64,000 nucleotides of DNA from Silene conica (GCA_029255685.2 CM055319.2:22476247-22540246); one strand, 5' to 3'; positions 1 through 11,580 are shown, counted from the first letter of the stretch. Numbers and translations are program-made. Notes: generated from the sequence alone by a model not told the origin.

Positions 1-157
1 CTGAAGTGTCTGAATTTGAGTGTAGATCGTTTTCGGAATCTGGGTGCTCAAAAGCAACTAGCAAACCTTCTCCGACTTGTCTTAAACTGAAAAAGGTGCG
101 TTCAATCTCTAAGTCGTAAGGCTCGAGTGGTTGGTCAGAAGAACGAGTATTAGGCAT
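1..157 (-). CDS. Athila-like Gag, N-terminal part, cut by the window edge
   Basis: An ATG at 157 (reverse strand) opens 52 codons without a stop up to the window edge. The protein begins MPNTRSSDQPLEPYD. The reading frame lies about 60 bp inside a tRNA-Asp-type primer-binding site once the Tat element at 219-10202 is removed, which is where Gag of Athila elements starts. Identification as Gag rests on this position, not on a recognised domain, because the CCHC and capsid parts would lie outside the window. The Tat insertion falls between the primer-binding site and this start codon, so the leader, not the frame, is interrupted. Confidence 0.5.
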   Translation of the reverse strand, partial: MPNTRSSDQPLEPYDLEIERTFFSLRQVGEGLLVAFEHPDSENDLHSNSDTS

Positions 158-218
158 AAACTAAGACTATAAGATAAAAGTCTACACTAAAGAAACACAA
201 AAATTAACTATTGCCTTC

Positions 219-747
219 TGTTTTGGTAAAATTTCTACCGCGTCAATTGATTGTGATATGGGTCAAAGTGTCAACCAATATGAGAATGTATGCAGAGAAA
301 TAAATGCAAAGAACAAAAAAAGACAAAGAATAACACGTGAGGTTTTGGTGACACGCAAAAACCCAATGAGGGAAACAACCGCGGGGAACGGAATCCCACC
401 AAGTTTTCACTATTTTCGAGGATGATCGCTGTTTTGAGCTAAGTACAAGTGTAGGCGTGTGAAAGTAGAAATTACAACGTAAGAAGTGAATGAATAACAA
501 ATGCCCTAATTCTTCTTTTTATAGGCTTTGGACTCCTGGTCAGCTGGTCCTGGTCCTGGTCCTGGTCCTGGTCCTGGTCAGCTCCGGGAATATAGGAGAG
601 AGTCTAGGGGAATAATCCTCTAGGGTTTTGAACTCTTCTTCCCCTTCCAACGTCTCTTTTTTTATATGTGATATCCCCTTGATGGGCTGCTGCTTCTAGG
701 CGTCATTCTGGGCCCAATGGTATGGTAACAGGTTTTTGGGCTAAATA
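219..747 (-). repeat. Left (3') LTR of the Tat/Retand element
   Basis: Starts TGTTTTGGTAAAATTTC and pairs with 9685-10202. The terminal CA is TA here (746-747). An array of GGTCCT units at 545-578 is 12 bp longer than in the partner LTR. The polypurine tract of the minus-strand element is seen as ATTTCCCC directly right of the LTR (about 748-757). Confidence 0.92.
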
Positions 748-994
748 ATTTCCCCTAAATTTCAGCCTGACTTGGCTTTCAATTGGGCTGGAAATTCTTT
801 CTGCTTCTGGAAGTTACGTGGGTAGTTGGGGAGATCCATAACTGTTCATGTGACAAGATTGTCCACTTGCCCCACCTTCCTATTAATGACTTGTCCCCTC
901 ACCATTTACCACTACTTACTGCTACCCACTTTAACTCTTCAAATTCACCTTTCAAATTTGAATTCAACTTTCAATTTTAACCGCTCATTTCCTC

Positions 995-1002
995 TATAAA
1001 TA
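995..1002 (+). promoter_or_regulatory. TATA box of the antisense gene of the Tat element
   Basis: TATAAATA lies 134 bp upstream of the ATG at 1129 and opposite to the transcription direction of the retrotransposon. A start site about 30 bp downstream would give a 5' leader of about 100 bases that is rich in T and C. Inferred from sequence and spacing only. Confidence 0.55.
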
Positions 1003-1128
1003 CTTCTTAACCGTCTTTTCTTTCACTTTTTACCTTTCTTTCTTTCCAGAATCACTTGTTTTCTTGTTTTCTTGCTCTCTTTCTTTTTCACGATAAAAAA
1101 TTTTTACCGCTTGTTTTCCATTTTTACC

Positions 1129-3164
1129 ATGTCTGCTTCTAGCTCTTCCGCTGCTACCCCTTCTGCTACTCCTGCTGCTGGCTCTTCTGGGTCTTCTTCT
1201 GCGTCGGGGGACTACTCTAGTCCCTTCCCCTCGCAGAAGCTTCTTGCGTCCAGGCATCTTTGTGATTCTGCCTTCAACGAGTCCCACGCCACTCTCATTA
1301 GGATGAGGTTTGGCTTCCCGGAAGAGGTTGTCTTCCACTTCCCCCTCGCAGGCGAGAAGGCTTACTTCAAAAGGGAAGGGTGGACTTGCTTTTATGAGTA
1401 CCCCTTCCGTCTGGATCTGAGATTCCCCTTTCCTGATTTAATCGTTGATTTTTTGAAGTTAACCAAACTGGCTGTGTGCCAAGTGGCTCCGCATGCATGG
1501 CGGATCTTGCTCAGCATATGTGCTCTGAACCGTGAACGATGGCTGGATATAGGGTTGGCAGACTTGGGGCAGTGGTTCAGCCCTCGCTCGTTCTTTGGGC
1601 CATTCTCAGTGCACCATTCGTGGTCATGACGGCATGCCTCCCGCCATTGTTTTCTCTACCATCCCGGACGATAGCAAGTGGTTCACTCGCTTTATCTTCG
1701 TCAAGATTGACACCTTGCCTTACTCGCCTGGTTACATTTTTTCTGAGTGGCAGCCTGTGGAAGGTACATACTTTGCTCTGGTTTTGTTTTTCTAGTCTGG
1801 ACTTTTCTGTCGCTGCCTTTTGCTAACGGTTGATTTGTTTTTCTCTAGGGAATAACTTGGCTAAGCTCCCTGAGTCCGAGGATCCTCCTACTTCCAAGGC
1901 CAAGCTCCTTGACCTTCCTGCTGAGGAGAGGACATTCTCCAAGCTGGTCTGGGACTCTGCTATTCTGGCAGTGAAGAAGGAGGGTACGGTGCTTCTTGTC
2001 TGGCTATTTTCTGGGTGTATTTCATGTTTGGTCTGGTTGTTCTGATTTTTGATGCTATTTTCAGGCAAGCCCAGGGTTAATGTGGACGGGGTGATGCAGC
2101 TGTAGAGGAAGAGGTTCACTCTTGGGGACGCGGAGTCCTCGAAGAAGAAGAAAGTGGATGCTGTTGAGGGGGGCCTTACTGAAGCTGGATCCAAGGCTAC
2201 CCATATTGAAGTAGATGTTGCTGATCCAGTCTAGGAGTCTGTTCCTGTGACTTCTTTTGTTGATCCCTCTCCTCTGACAATCCCTGTTGAGATCCCTACC
2301 CCTTGTTTCAAAGTTATACCCGAGCATCTGCCTCGGCCGTCCTCTGGGGAGGGTCCTTCTTCTCCTGCTCTGCATCTGGAACTCCCAGGAGGCTTTGGTG
2401 GGTCCAAAACTGACCTCTGGCCTGCTTTGGATTCACTGCTCTTTCCTGCTTCTGCCTCTATCATGAAGCCCCGTCCTTTCAAAGACCTGATCAGGCATAC
2501 TGCGGAGGTTTCTTTTGAGGTCGCTTTTTCTCTTTTTTTTTCGGTCCTGACCTGGCCTGAATTTCCAGGTCCTAGAGCTGTCACTTTGTGCCAAACGTTA
2601 GAGCGAGGCTCTGTTGGCTGAGCTTCACTGTATGAAGACGGCTCATGCAGAGGCCCTGAAGAGGAGATAGCGGCGAAGTTGAATTTGGAGGAGGCCCTGA
2701 GGGAAAATCTGCGGCAGGCTGTTGAGCGCTCTCGTCGGGATGTGGCTGCGGGCCAGGAGATGCTCAAGGCACAAGAGGAGACCTTCCAAAACCAGTTGAC
2801 CACGGCTCAGTCCAGGCTGGAGCGGGCCTTAGCCTCAGAGGCTGATCTGGTGCTGAAGGTGGAAGCTCTAGAGCAAAAGAAGGCTGGCCTGCAAGGAGCT
2901 CTGATCGAGGTTGTTGTCTATACCACTGCTGAAACCCGGATAAAATGTGTTAAGGAGTTCCAGGAGGGTAGGCATACTACCTGGGACTTAGCTGCTTTGG
3001 AGGGAGCCTTTGCTGCAGATTTCCCCGAGGGTTTGAATATGGATCTGATTTCAGATGATGATGAGGAAGAAGACGTGGTGGGGTCCCAAAATGCCGGAGA
3101 GGAGGTGACCTCTGGCCCCACCCGCGTTGATACTGCTGCTGCTGAACCTACTCCTGATGAGTAG
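1129..3164 (+). pseudogene. Antisense ORF of the Tat element (gypsy-type 'transposase' domain, coiled coil)
   Basis: Runs opposite to gag-pol. The ATG at 1129 (context ACCATG) opens a Ser/Ala-rich start (MSASSSSAATPS) and then a region resembling the plant 'putative gypsy-type transposon' domain (Pfam Transposase_28 type), with FPEEVVFHFPLAGEKAYF and WRILLSICALN. Two clear GT-AG introns, 1764-1848 and 1984-2064, join in phase at Gly codons. The C-terminal part (about 2640-3164) is a charged coiled coil ending in an acidic tail, SDDDEEEDVV. A one-base frameshift near 1605-1620, TAG stops at 2103 and 2233, and further damage around 2560-2670 break it. Such extra ORFs are known from Tat elements; their function is unknown. 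Confidence 0.75.
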
Positions 3165-3790
3165 GTTCTTTTTAAACTTGTGTTGCTGGGCCCTGATATG
3201 GGCGTAAAAAAAATTTGTCTTGAAACTTTTTGGTGCCTCTGCGTGGGCTTGAATCTATTGTAACTTTGCTGCTGGTCCGGGTGGACCAGCAAAAACAATT
3301 CTGTTACTTGGCTGCCTTGGGCAGTTCCTTTTTTTTTAAATCGTATGTTCCCCGTTTTATGGGGCTTTGCTTATCGTTGGTTTTTCTGCCGTTTTCTGGC
3401 GTTTTCTTTGTACATGAATGTTTCATCGTGTTTTGGCCATCGTTGCTTTGGTGTGTTGGCCAGGTGTTTTAGATACCCGTCCCTATACTAGGGTGCCAGG
3501 CTTGACTTAGGTTCTCCTGCGATCAGTGCAGATTTCCTCTTTAGGTCAGTCTACTAGGATAGGCATTTTCTGGTCCAGAAAATAAGTGATAAATTTTTTT
3601 CCTTTATTTTCGAAAGACTCGATAATTGACTTTAAATATACCAAGGCTTTAAATTATAAGACTTAGATTATCAAACTTAAGTTATGAAAAATATAAAAGC
3701 AAGACAAAATTTTAAGTTGAACCAGAATATACTTTATACAGAGTAGAACCTGAGGTCTAAGGAAAATGCTCTGGTCTGGTGGAGGCACCT
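3165..3790. other. Non-coding gap between the antisense gene and integrase
   Basis: About 620 bp without a credible frame on either strand. It would hold the 3' ends of two convergent transcripts, the antisense gene from the left and pol from the right. AT content rises towards 3600-3700. No clear terminator word is seen. Confidence 0.6.
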
Positions 3791-4841
3791 CTAGTTGATA
3801 TACCTTTTTAAGTGAAGTATATTCCATGATCTGGGTATCATTTCCCCTTCCATTGTCATTAGTCTGTAGGCCTCATTACCAACTATGCTCTCAACTTGGT
3901 ATGGGCCCTCCCAGTTGTAGGCGAACTTTCCAGCTTGTCGGTTTTTGGTGTTCTGGAACACCTTTCTCAGGACCAGATCTCCTACTTGCAAGGTTCTGAT
4001 CCTGACATTTTTGTTGTAGCTCCGAGCTACCATCTGCTTATATGAGGCCATTCTGACGTAGGCGTTGGTCCTGAGTTCATTAACAGTGTCCAGGCTACTT
4101 GTCATATCTACTTGGCTCTGGTCCTCAGTTATACACCCGTATCTGTGGGTTGGGACTTTGACTTCAGAAGGAATTACCGCTTCTGCTCCGAAGACAAGGC
4201 TGAAGGGGGTCTGACCTGTTGCTACTTTTGGAGTAGTTCTGTCAGCCCACAGGACCAGAGGGAGCTTCTCTGCCCATTTCCCTCCCATTTCTTGTAGTTT
4301 CTTTTTTATATTTTCAATGATGATTTTATTACTGGACTCTATTAGACTGGGGGTTTCTGGGGGTATATTTCTGGAGTGATACGTTCCACCCAGCACAGAA
4401 AGCCTCGGTTTTCTTCCCAATGAATTTGGAACCATTATCACATATTATCTCCGAAGGTATACCAAATCTGGTGAATATATTACGGTTAATAAATGAGATG
4501 ACTTATGCTTCGGTGGTCTGGGTGAATGATTTTGCTTCGATCCACTTAGAAAAGTTGTCTGTCATGGCCAGCATGTACAGTTTGTTTCCCGGTGCTCTGG
4601 GGAGGGGTCCCACAATGTCCATCCCCCACTTCATAAAAGGCCACGGGTATATGACCGGGTGCAGGGGTTCTGCTGGTTGTTGATTGACAGATGAGTGCCT
4701 TTGACAGGCTTCACACTTTCTTGCATACTCATTTGCATCCTTGCGCATTGTAGGCCAGAAGTATCCCATTCTGAGGGCTCTATTGGACAGGCTTCTTCCC
4801 CTTGCATGATTTCCACAGTCTCCGTTGTGGGGGTCATGCAA
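3791..4841 (-). pseudogene. Integrase of the Tat element
   Basis: Integrates the cDNA copy into the genome. The HHCC zinc-binding part is visible at about 4841-4690 (ARKCEACQRH preceded by two His). The core follows: first catalytic Asp in MDIVGPLP, second in ICDNGSKF, Glu in ESSNKIII. The C-terminal part keeps the WEGPYQV and AYRLM blocks of gypsy integrases. A TAA stop at 4503-4505 and a frameshifting deletion near 4345, just ahead of the Glu, inactivate it. It continues the pol frame from the right. Confidence 0.88.
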
Positions 4842-4877
4842 GACAGTCTAGGCCTCAGTCTGGTCCAGGTAGCGCAT

Positions 4878-7066
4878 TTATGGTCCTGCTAATGATTTCC
4901 GGAACAGGATGTCATCAACTAGCAGGAACCTGGAAGCCTTCATCCTGAAACTGCGTGCCTCTTTTTTACTGCTGGGTTGGATATCATGCTGCAACCAGTC
5001 CAGGTACGGCTTTCGCCAATCCTGCTCTAGTCCCTGGTCTGGGTTGCTGTTGTAGATAGGTAGTTCCTCCTGGTCCGAATCTGGTCCAGGAATGGCTGGT
5101 CTGAGAACATGGGTGATCGGAATACTGACTACGTCGGCTGGTTTGAACATTGATCCTAGGGTTACCACTGCATTCTGCTCTCTGGGTACCTGCCGGATGC
5201 AGAATTCTACGAATCTGCTGATTAATTCTTTTGCTACACACAAGTAGGCCGCCATTGTGGGGTCCCTTGCCTCGTATGCTCCATTGACGTGATTCAAAAT
5301 TAATTGTGAATCGCTGTACACACTGATGTAGCTGACCCCTATGTCCAGGGCCAATTGCAACCCCAGGACCAGGGCTTTATACTCAGCTACGTTGTTTGTG
5401 GTCTTGAACTCACATCGAACTGCTTGGGTGATCAAGTCACCCTCTGGTGATCTAAGGATCAACCCAACTCCTGACCCTCTGGCATTTGATGCCCCATCTA
5501 CTCGTAATTCCCAGGTGCCTGGCTTGACACCCTGATGTAGGTGCAGGATTTCCTGCTCTGCTTTGGTCTGGAGTGCTGGGCTGAAGTCGGAGACGAAGTC
5601 TGCGAGGGCTTGTGACTTTATGGCTGTGCGTGGTTCAAACTGGAGAACATATCCACTGAGGTGCACAGACCACTTAGTCATTCGTCCTGAGAGCTCTGGC
5701 TTTCTCATGACCGTCTTGAGGGTATGATTAGTAACCACCGACATGGTATGAGACTCAAAGTACGGGCGTAGCTTATAAGATGTCGTGACCAATGCCAATA
5801 CTAGTTTCTCAAGTGAGGTATACCTTGTTTCTACTGGTAGCAGTGACTTGTTGACGTAGTATACCGGATGCTGAGCTCCCTCGTGCTGCCGGACCAGAAC
5901 TGCGCTTATTGTTGCTTTGGTTACAGAGAGGTATAGGAGCAGCACTTCCCCCTGCTCTGGTTTTGATAGCAGGGGTGGGCTGCTCAGGTACTGCTTTAGT
6001 TCTTGGAATGCCTTCTCGTGCTCTGGTGTCCAATAAAACTTCTGGCTTTTCCTTAGAATATCATAGAATAGTCTGTATCGGTCTGAGGATCTGGAAATAA
6101 ACATGCTTAGGGCTGCTACTCTCCCTGTCAGACGCTGCACATCTTTGGGCTTCTGGGGTGATTCCAGCTGCAGAACTGCTTTGATCTGTTCTGTGCTGGC
6201 TTCTATCCCCCTCTGTGTTACCATATACCCCATGAATTTCCCACTGGAAACTCCAAAGGTACACTTAGCTGGATTCAGCTTCATTTTGTACTTCCGGAGA
6301 GTGTTGAATGTTTCCTCCAGGTGCTGGGTGTGGTCCACCGATTGCTTGGATTTGACCACCATATCGTCTATGTATACTTCCATATTTCGTCCTATCTGGT
6401 CTTTGAACATCATGTTTACGAGCCGCTGATATGTAGAGCCAGCATTCTTGAGGCCGAAGGGCATTACGTTGTAGCAGTAAATGTCTCTTTCGGACCTGAA
6501 TGTTGTCTTCTCCTGGTCTGCCGGGTCCATCTTGATCTGGTTGTACCCGCTCCAGACATCTAGGAAAGTCAACATTTCATGGCATGCAGTGGCGTCCACC
6601 ATAGCATCTATATGTGGCAAGGGGAATGGGTACTTGGGGCAGGCCTTATTTAGGTCTTTGAAATCCACGCAGACCCTCCACTTGCCATTCTTTTTTGGTA
6701 CCACCACTACATTAGACAGTCACTCCGGGTACTTGACTTCCCTAATTTTTCCTGCCTCTAGAAGGTTATCCACCTCCTGGTTTATGACATGGTTTCTTTC
6801 TGCTGCGAATTTCCTGCGTCTCTGCTGCACTGGTCTGAATCCAGGATCTATGCTGAGCTTGTGTGTTATGACCTCTGGGTCTATGCCAATCATGTCTTTG
6901 TGGGACCAGTCAAAGCAGTCCACGTTTTTTCTGAGCAGCTGGAGGAGTTGTTGGCGCAGATCTCCAGAGCACTCTGAGCATACGAACACGGTCCTCTCTG
7001 GGTACTGCTCATCCAGGCGGACCTCATCGATTTCTGCCTACTGGGGCTCGATGTATTCCTCCTAGA
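4878..7066 (-). pseudogene. Reverse transcriptase and dual RNase H of the Tat element
   Basis: Copies element RNA to DNA and removes the RNA strand. RT begins with the NLLEAGKIREV region (about 6740) and contains VVVPKKNGKWRVCVDF, VMPFGLKNAGSTYQR and the catalytic YIDD (about 6360). A gypsy RNase H follows, then a second RNase H with VDGASN, NNVAEYKAL and SDSQL giving its Asp, Glu and Asp residues. This second domain is the Tat-lineage mark. A TGA at 6720 replaces the usual Trp before LSNVVVV, and TAG stops interrupt the linker around 7030-7060. From 6707 to 4878 the frame is otherwise open. Confidence 0.92.
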
Positions 7067-7085
7067 TGTGCAGTTGCTGTAGTTG

Positions 7086-7910
7086 TTATGCTCTGGCGGC
7101 TGGTGGCCTGGTGGTCCTTTTGAGAGCTACTTTGTAGCAATCCTTGGCCTCCTCATGGTCTCCCCGTATCTCCTGGACTCCCCACGGTGTAGGGAATTTC
7201 AGGCACAAGTGATACGTTGACGGGATTTCTCGCATTTCGTGGATCCAGGGCCTGCCAAGAATAACATTGTAAGTAGATGGACCATCAATAACCAAGTACC
7301 TTACCTGTTTGTTCAGCCCTCCGGCGTAGGTGGGGATGGTGATTTCCCCTAGGGTATGCGTTGTTTCTCCGCTGAATCCGGCCATGGGAATAGCTTTATT
7401 TGTCAGGTCTTTCTCGTCTAATCCCATGCTCTTTAGTGCATCCAACATTAGCAGGTTGACGGAGCTTCCTCTATCTACCATGACTTTCCTAACCTCACAA
7501 TTGCCAATGTTTAATGTGATGATCAGGGCATCATGGTGCTGCTCTGGTACGGCTTTTGCATTTGTCTCGTCAAAGGTTACTGCTGGGAGGTCCTGCCGTG
7601 CTATTCTCCATGATGACCCTGGCTTGTCTCCCTTAGCTGCGGTCACACGTCTTTTGGCTGCTGAATAGGTGAGCCCACACAGCTCTGATCCTCCGGTGAT
7701 GACATTGACAATTCTGTTGCAAGGAGGAGCTGGTGAGGGTTGCACCTGGATGGCTGCATTGACTCTGGTGGACTTCTCTGGGAGCATATGATCCAAGTTG
7801 CCTCGGTCATACTGGAATCGGACCTCCTTTCTGAGGGTATAGCACTCGTCCGTTATATGACTTATGTCATCATGAAATTCACATTTTTTTGCTGGCATCA
7901 CGGCGGTCAT
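7086..7910 (-). pseudogene. Zinc knuckle and aspartic protease region of the Tat element
   Basis: Carries a degenerate Cys/His knuckle (CEFHDDISHITDEC) and a retropepsin-like domain with VDRGSSVNLL (Asp kept, usual Thr or Gly replaced by Arg) and the later ILGRPWIHEM block. The protease would process the Gag-Pol polyprotein. The frame meets a TAA directly at its left end and is offset from gag by one extra A in a run at about 7886-7892. The substitution in the active-site loop suggests it is not functional. Confidence 0.85.
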
Positions 7911-9617
7911 TGGGTCGTTCCTCTTTCTTCTTTGGCCATCTGACTCCCTTGAGCTCTTTCAAGGCCTTCAGCAGGCCAGACATCCCGGTGGTAAAGCCAT
8001 ACTCACTGACCCTTGGAGGTGGATCTGCATCGCTTTTACCACTGGTGCTTTCTGATACTTTGCTCACTGGCTTGTTGTAAGGCTTTGATCTTTCACCCAT
8101 TTTTTCCACTGGTGCTTTCCTAGACACAGGTTCTGTGTTGTAGGTACTTCTTCTGGAGGCTGCGTCCTCTTCCAGCCTCATGGCTGCGACTGCCTGGGCT
8201 TGTACATCAGCAAAGGCAGTGCACGGATGCATTGTCAACTGCTTGTACAGGTCTGAATCGTGATGTAACCCCCTGCGGAAGGCTTCGATGGCAGTGGGTA
8301 CATCACAATTTGGAATGGCAATCTTCTCTTTGTTGAATCTGGTGAGGTAATCTCGAGTTGTCTCCTCGAAACCTTGAACAATTTTGTAAAGATCACTGGT
8401 CTGCTTTTCTGGTTTCATGCTGCTAGCAAACTGCTGATTAAAGGCATTAACCAGGTCTGCAAAGGAGGATATGCTGCGATTGGGTAATCCCACGAACCAG
8501 TGCAGGGCTGCCCCGGACAGGGTTGATCCGAATCCCTTGCACATACAGGCCTCCTTAAGTGCTCCGGTTGCGGTCACCACCATCATTTTCTGCTTGTACT
8601 GATTGATGTGGTCCAGGGGGTCGGCCGTACCATCGTATAGTGTCATGGTTTGTGGCACAAACCCCTTGGGCACATTGATCAGGGCAATATTGTCAGTGAA
8701 GGGTGAATCTGCATAGCTGTCTTGGGAAGCTTTCTCCATGGGCCTTGGCTTGCCGGGTATTTTGGTGATCATGTCCTTCAGCTCCTGGTAACGCTGGTCT
8801 GATAGGCTGCCTGCTCATGAGAACGGATTGGCTGGCGGAGGGAGGAAGCCTGGAGGGGCTCCTCCCCAAGGGCCTGAGGATGGGTTGACAGGCGGAGGGA
8901 GGAAGCTAGGAGGGGATCTTCCCCAAAGGCCTGACGACGGATGGATTGAAACCTGGCCCTGGGTGCCAAGCAACTGCTGACTGCGTTGGGGCTCCTCCCG
9001 TCCATCCTACGAGGCTGAACTGGCTCACGGGTGCTGACCTTACTAGGGTCTCTAGCGTCCATCCAATTGAGGGTTGGGGAGGTGTGCCTGCAAAAGTCAA
9101 AGGATCAGTCCCAGGAGGAAAACAAGGTGTAGGATTACCTGTAGGCTGTACTGGACTGGGTTGCGGTGCTCTGAACACAGATGAATCCAGATCCAATATC
9201 TCTAGGCCACTGCTTGGGGTGGTGACACCTAGATCCAGCCTGGTGACGATCTCCTGGGGAATTGGCTGGTTCAGCCCTCCTCTCCCGAAGGGATTGAAGG
9301 TCTGTCTGGGCCCTGGCTGTAGCATTCTGAGCAGCTTTTCTGGGTGGGCGACTGCGGCGATCTGCTCTCTCAGGTTCAGATTGTCCTTCTTCAGGCCCTC
9401 TATGGCTTCCTGTAGAGCACTCATCCCCTGGACCACCATCTGCATCCGATCTGGGGACCTGAGGAGGTTTGCTGGATGGGGCCACAACCCTTGAGGCTGT
9501 GGTCTGACTCATGATGGGGGGTGATCCTGCGAGACCAATGGACACGGTAGGGTTGGTCCCGCTGGACTGAGCTGGCATGCTCTGGGAACTGGAGGGTTTA
9601 GCTTTGGTCTCAAACAT
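7879..9617 (-). pseudogene. Gag of the Tat element, frame-shifted
   Basis: ATG at 9617 opens MFETKAKPSSSQS. The frame is broken near 9480 and again near 8900 before the conserved capsid-like block (retrotransposon gag family) at about 8700-8250, with ALHWFVGLPNRSISSFADLV and TRDYLTRFNKEK. A direct duplication of about 60 bp at 8828-8945 falls in the Pro/Ser-rich linker. The protein would form the virus-like particle in the cytoplasm. At least three frameshifts are needed to read it through, so it is dead. Confidence 0.85.
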
Positions 9618-9665
9618 GTTTTTGTGACGAGATGACGGTTTCAGATATTGGAATGCGCACTAGGC

Positions 9666-9684
9666 CCCACGGTGGGCGCCAAAT
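9666..9684 (-). other. Primer-binding site of the Tat element
   Basis: Directly left of the right LTR. On the minus strand it reads TGGCGCCCACCGTGGGGC, the form usual in Tat-lineage elements. The matching tRNA was not assigned. Confidence 0.75.
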
Positions 9685-10202
9685 TGTTTTAGTAAAATTT
9701 CTACCGGGTCAATTGATTGTGATATGGGTCAAAGTGTCAACCAATATGAGAATGTACGCAGACAAATAAATGCAAAGAACAAAAAAGACAAAGAATAACA
9801 CGTGAGGTTTTGGTGACACAGAAAAACCCAATGAGGGAAACAACCGCAGGGGGAACGGAATCCCACCAAGTTTTCACTATTTTCGAGGATGATCGATGTT
9901 TTGAGCTAAGTACAAGTGTAGGCGTGCGAAAGTAGAAATTACAACGTAAGAAGTGAATGAATAACAAATGCCCTAATTCTTCTTTTTATAGGCTTTGGAC
10001 TCCTGGTCAGCTGGTCCTGGTCTTGGTCCTGGTCAGCTCCGGGAATATAGGAGAGAGTCTAGGGGAATATTCCTCTAGGGTTTTGAGCTCTTCTTCCCCT
10101 TCCAACGTATCTTTTTTGATATGTGTTATCCCCTTGATGGGCTGCTGCTTCTAGGCGTGCTTCTGGGCCCAATGGTATGGTAACAGGTTTTTGGGCTAAA
10201 CA
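9685..10202 (-). repeat. Right (5') LTR of the Tat/Retand element
   Basis: Starts TGTTTTAGTAAAATTTC and ends CTAAACA. Followed directly by the CCTTC target duplicate, which is itself part of the Athila primer-binding region. Confidence 0.93.
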
Positions 10203-10206
10203 CCTT

Positions 10207-10223
10207 CCCCGGCAACAGCGCCA
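10207..10223 (-). other. Primer-binding site of the Athila-like element (tRNA-Asp type)
   Basis: The plus strand reads CCCCGGCAACAGCGCCA, one base different from the 3' end of plant tRNA-Asp. The minus-strand element therefore has its 5' LTR to the right and its gag to the left, which is the Athila arrangement. Confidence 0.8.
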
Positions 10224-10231
10224 AAATTTGG

Positions 10232-11580
10232 TGAGCCGAAGTCGTATGGTCCCAAAATAAGTAATAAAATCCTATTACCTTAACTATATAGTAGAGGTAA
10301 GTCGGGTGTCGAATCCACAGGGAAGACGATGCAACTAATGTGTAAACAAATGCAGACAAAAAGTAACCAAGGGGGGTTAGAGTGATTAAGTAACAAGAAT
10401 AACAATTAAATAAATGGATGAAAGACTAAATAATAACAAAGATTTCAGATTATTGAGAATCCCGAGTCAAGGTTTATCCACTACTCGTTAACAAATGATC
10501 GTTGACCACTAATCCCAATTTGTCCCTTGAGTATCCCGTTGTAAGACAAGAGTCTATATGTTCCACAGATAATATTACTCAGTTCGAAACGCGAGACTAA
10601 GCAACCTAATTAATGAACAATCTAATCTACGCGTCTAGATTTAATTCATAAACAGCATGAATGAACAGAACAAACAACGAGAATAACGACCTTTAACACA
10701 CGCGGTTATCGGTTCGAATTATATATTTATTCCCCCGTTTACCCAACTAATATGAAACGCATACAAATAAATGGATTAAAGGTTACAACTTTATCTAACG
10801 AATTGAACAATTACAGATTCAAACATATAGACTTGCAATAGATCGAAGGATGAAATAATTAATTGGCCAAATCAATTAAACATACAACAATCATAAATTA
10901 TGAACGGAGGATAAATAATACTCAAGCATAAAGTAAAGGATTAAGACGGTCTCACAATTGATAAACTTGTAGCTTCAAAATACCTTGAATCGAGAAGAGA
11001 GAATTAGTTCTTCATAGTTTGCATAAGGAAAACAAAATAAGAGTTCTTTCTTCCCAAAATAAAACGTAACTCCCAAAACAAAAGTCTACCCCAGTACTTA
11101 ACCTCTCAAAATAAAAATATAGAAAAATAGAATAATAGAAAAATTCCAAAAACTGCTGAAAGTTGGAAGCAAACGAAACAAGACATCGAACCAGCCGAAC
11201 CAAGGGTGACCCGCGGCCATATCCGCGACCCGCGCCCCTATCCGCGACTCGCGCCCCTATCCGCGACTCGCGCGCTTCTCTGCTGCTTTTCTTCTTTCTC
11301 CATCTTTCCTTGCTTGAACAACGGGGTTGACCAATGGTTCACTTCTTCACCTAATGGACCAAAAGGTGTTTAACTTTATGCAACCGATCCATAAGTAAAG
11401 AGTACTCCGATCCATGAGATCTCTACAACTTCATTGATCCACAATCAATTCCAATAACCCCGAATTAGTAACAACGACTCAATATGGATCTTAATGCAAT
11501 CATCTTTCTAACAGCCCATTTATATCATGATTATCCGAATAACTCACGCCTCTTAAACCCGTACTAAATACGGCATATCA
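10232..11580 (-). repeat. 5' LTR of the Athila-like element
   Basis: Bounded by TG at 10232, next to the primer-binding site, and CA at 11579-11580; the minus strand starts TGATATGCCGTATTTAG. Contains the phrase GTGTCGAATCCACAGGGAAG near its inner end, which recurs in similar form at 60125-60155. A GC-rich cluster at 11208-11275 repeats CCGCGACYCGCG at 11223, 11242 and 11261, a 19-bp period. The partner LTR is outside the window. Confidence 0.75.

Larger units (their letters stand above)
219..10202 (-). mobile_element. Complete Tat/Retand-type Ty3/gypsy retrotransposon, nested in Athila
   Basis: Two LTRs (219-747 and 9685-10202) enclose gag, protease, RT, two RNase H domains and integrase, all on the minus strand. 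A 5-bp target-site duplication CCTTC lies at 214-218 and 10203-10207. The second, plant-type RNase H after the first one, and an antisense gene between integrase and the 3' LTR, are hallmarks of the Tat lineage (Retand/Ogre group). By eye the LTRs differ at about 18 of 515 aligned positions, plus a 12-bp difference in a short TCCTGG repeat. All long frames contain stops or frameshifts, so the copy is dead. Confidence 0.93.

Noticed and set aside
1030..1338. A 102-aa Arg-rich ORF on the minus strand
   Set aside because: It is the shadow of the Ser/Ala-rich start of the antisense gene at 1129.
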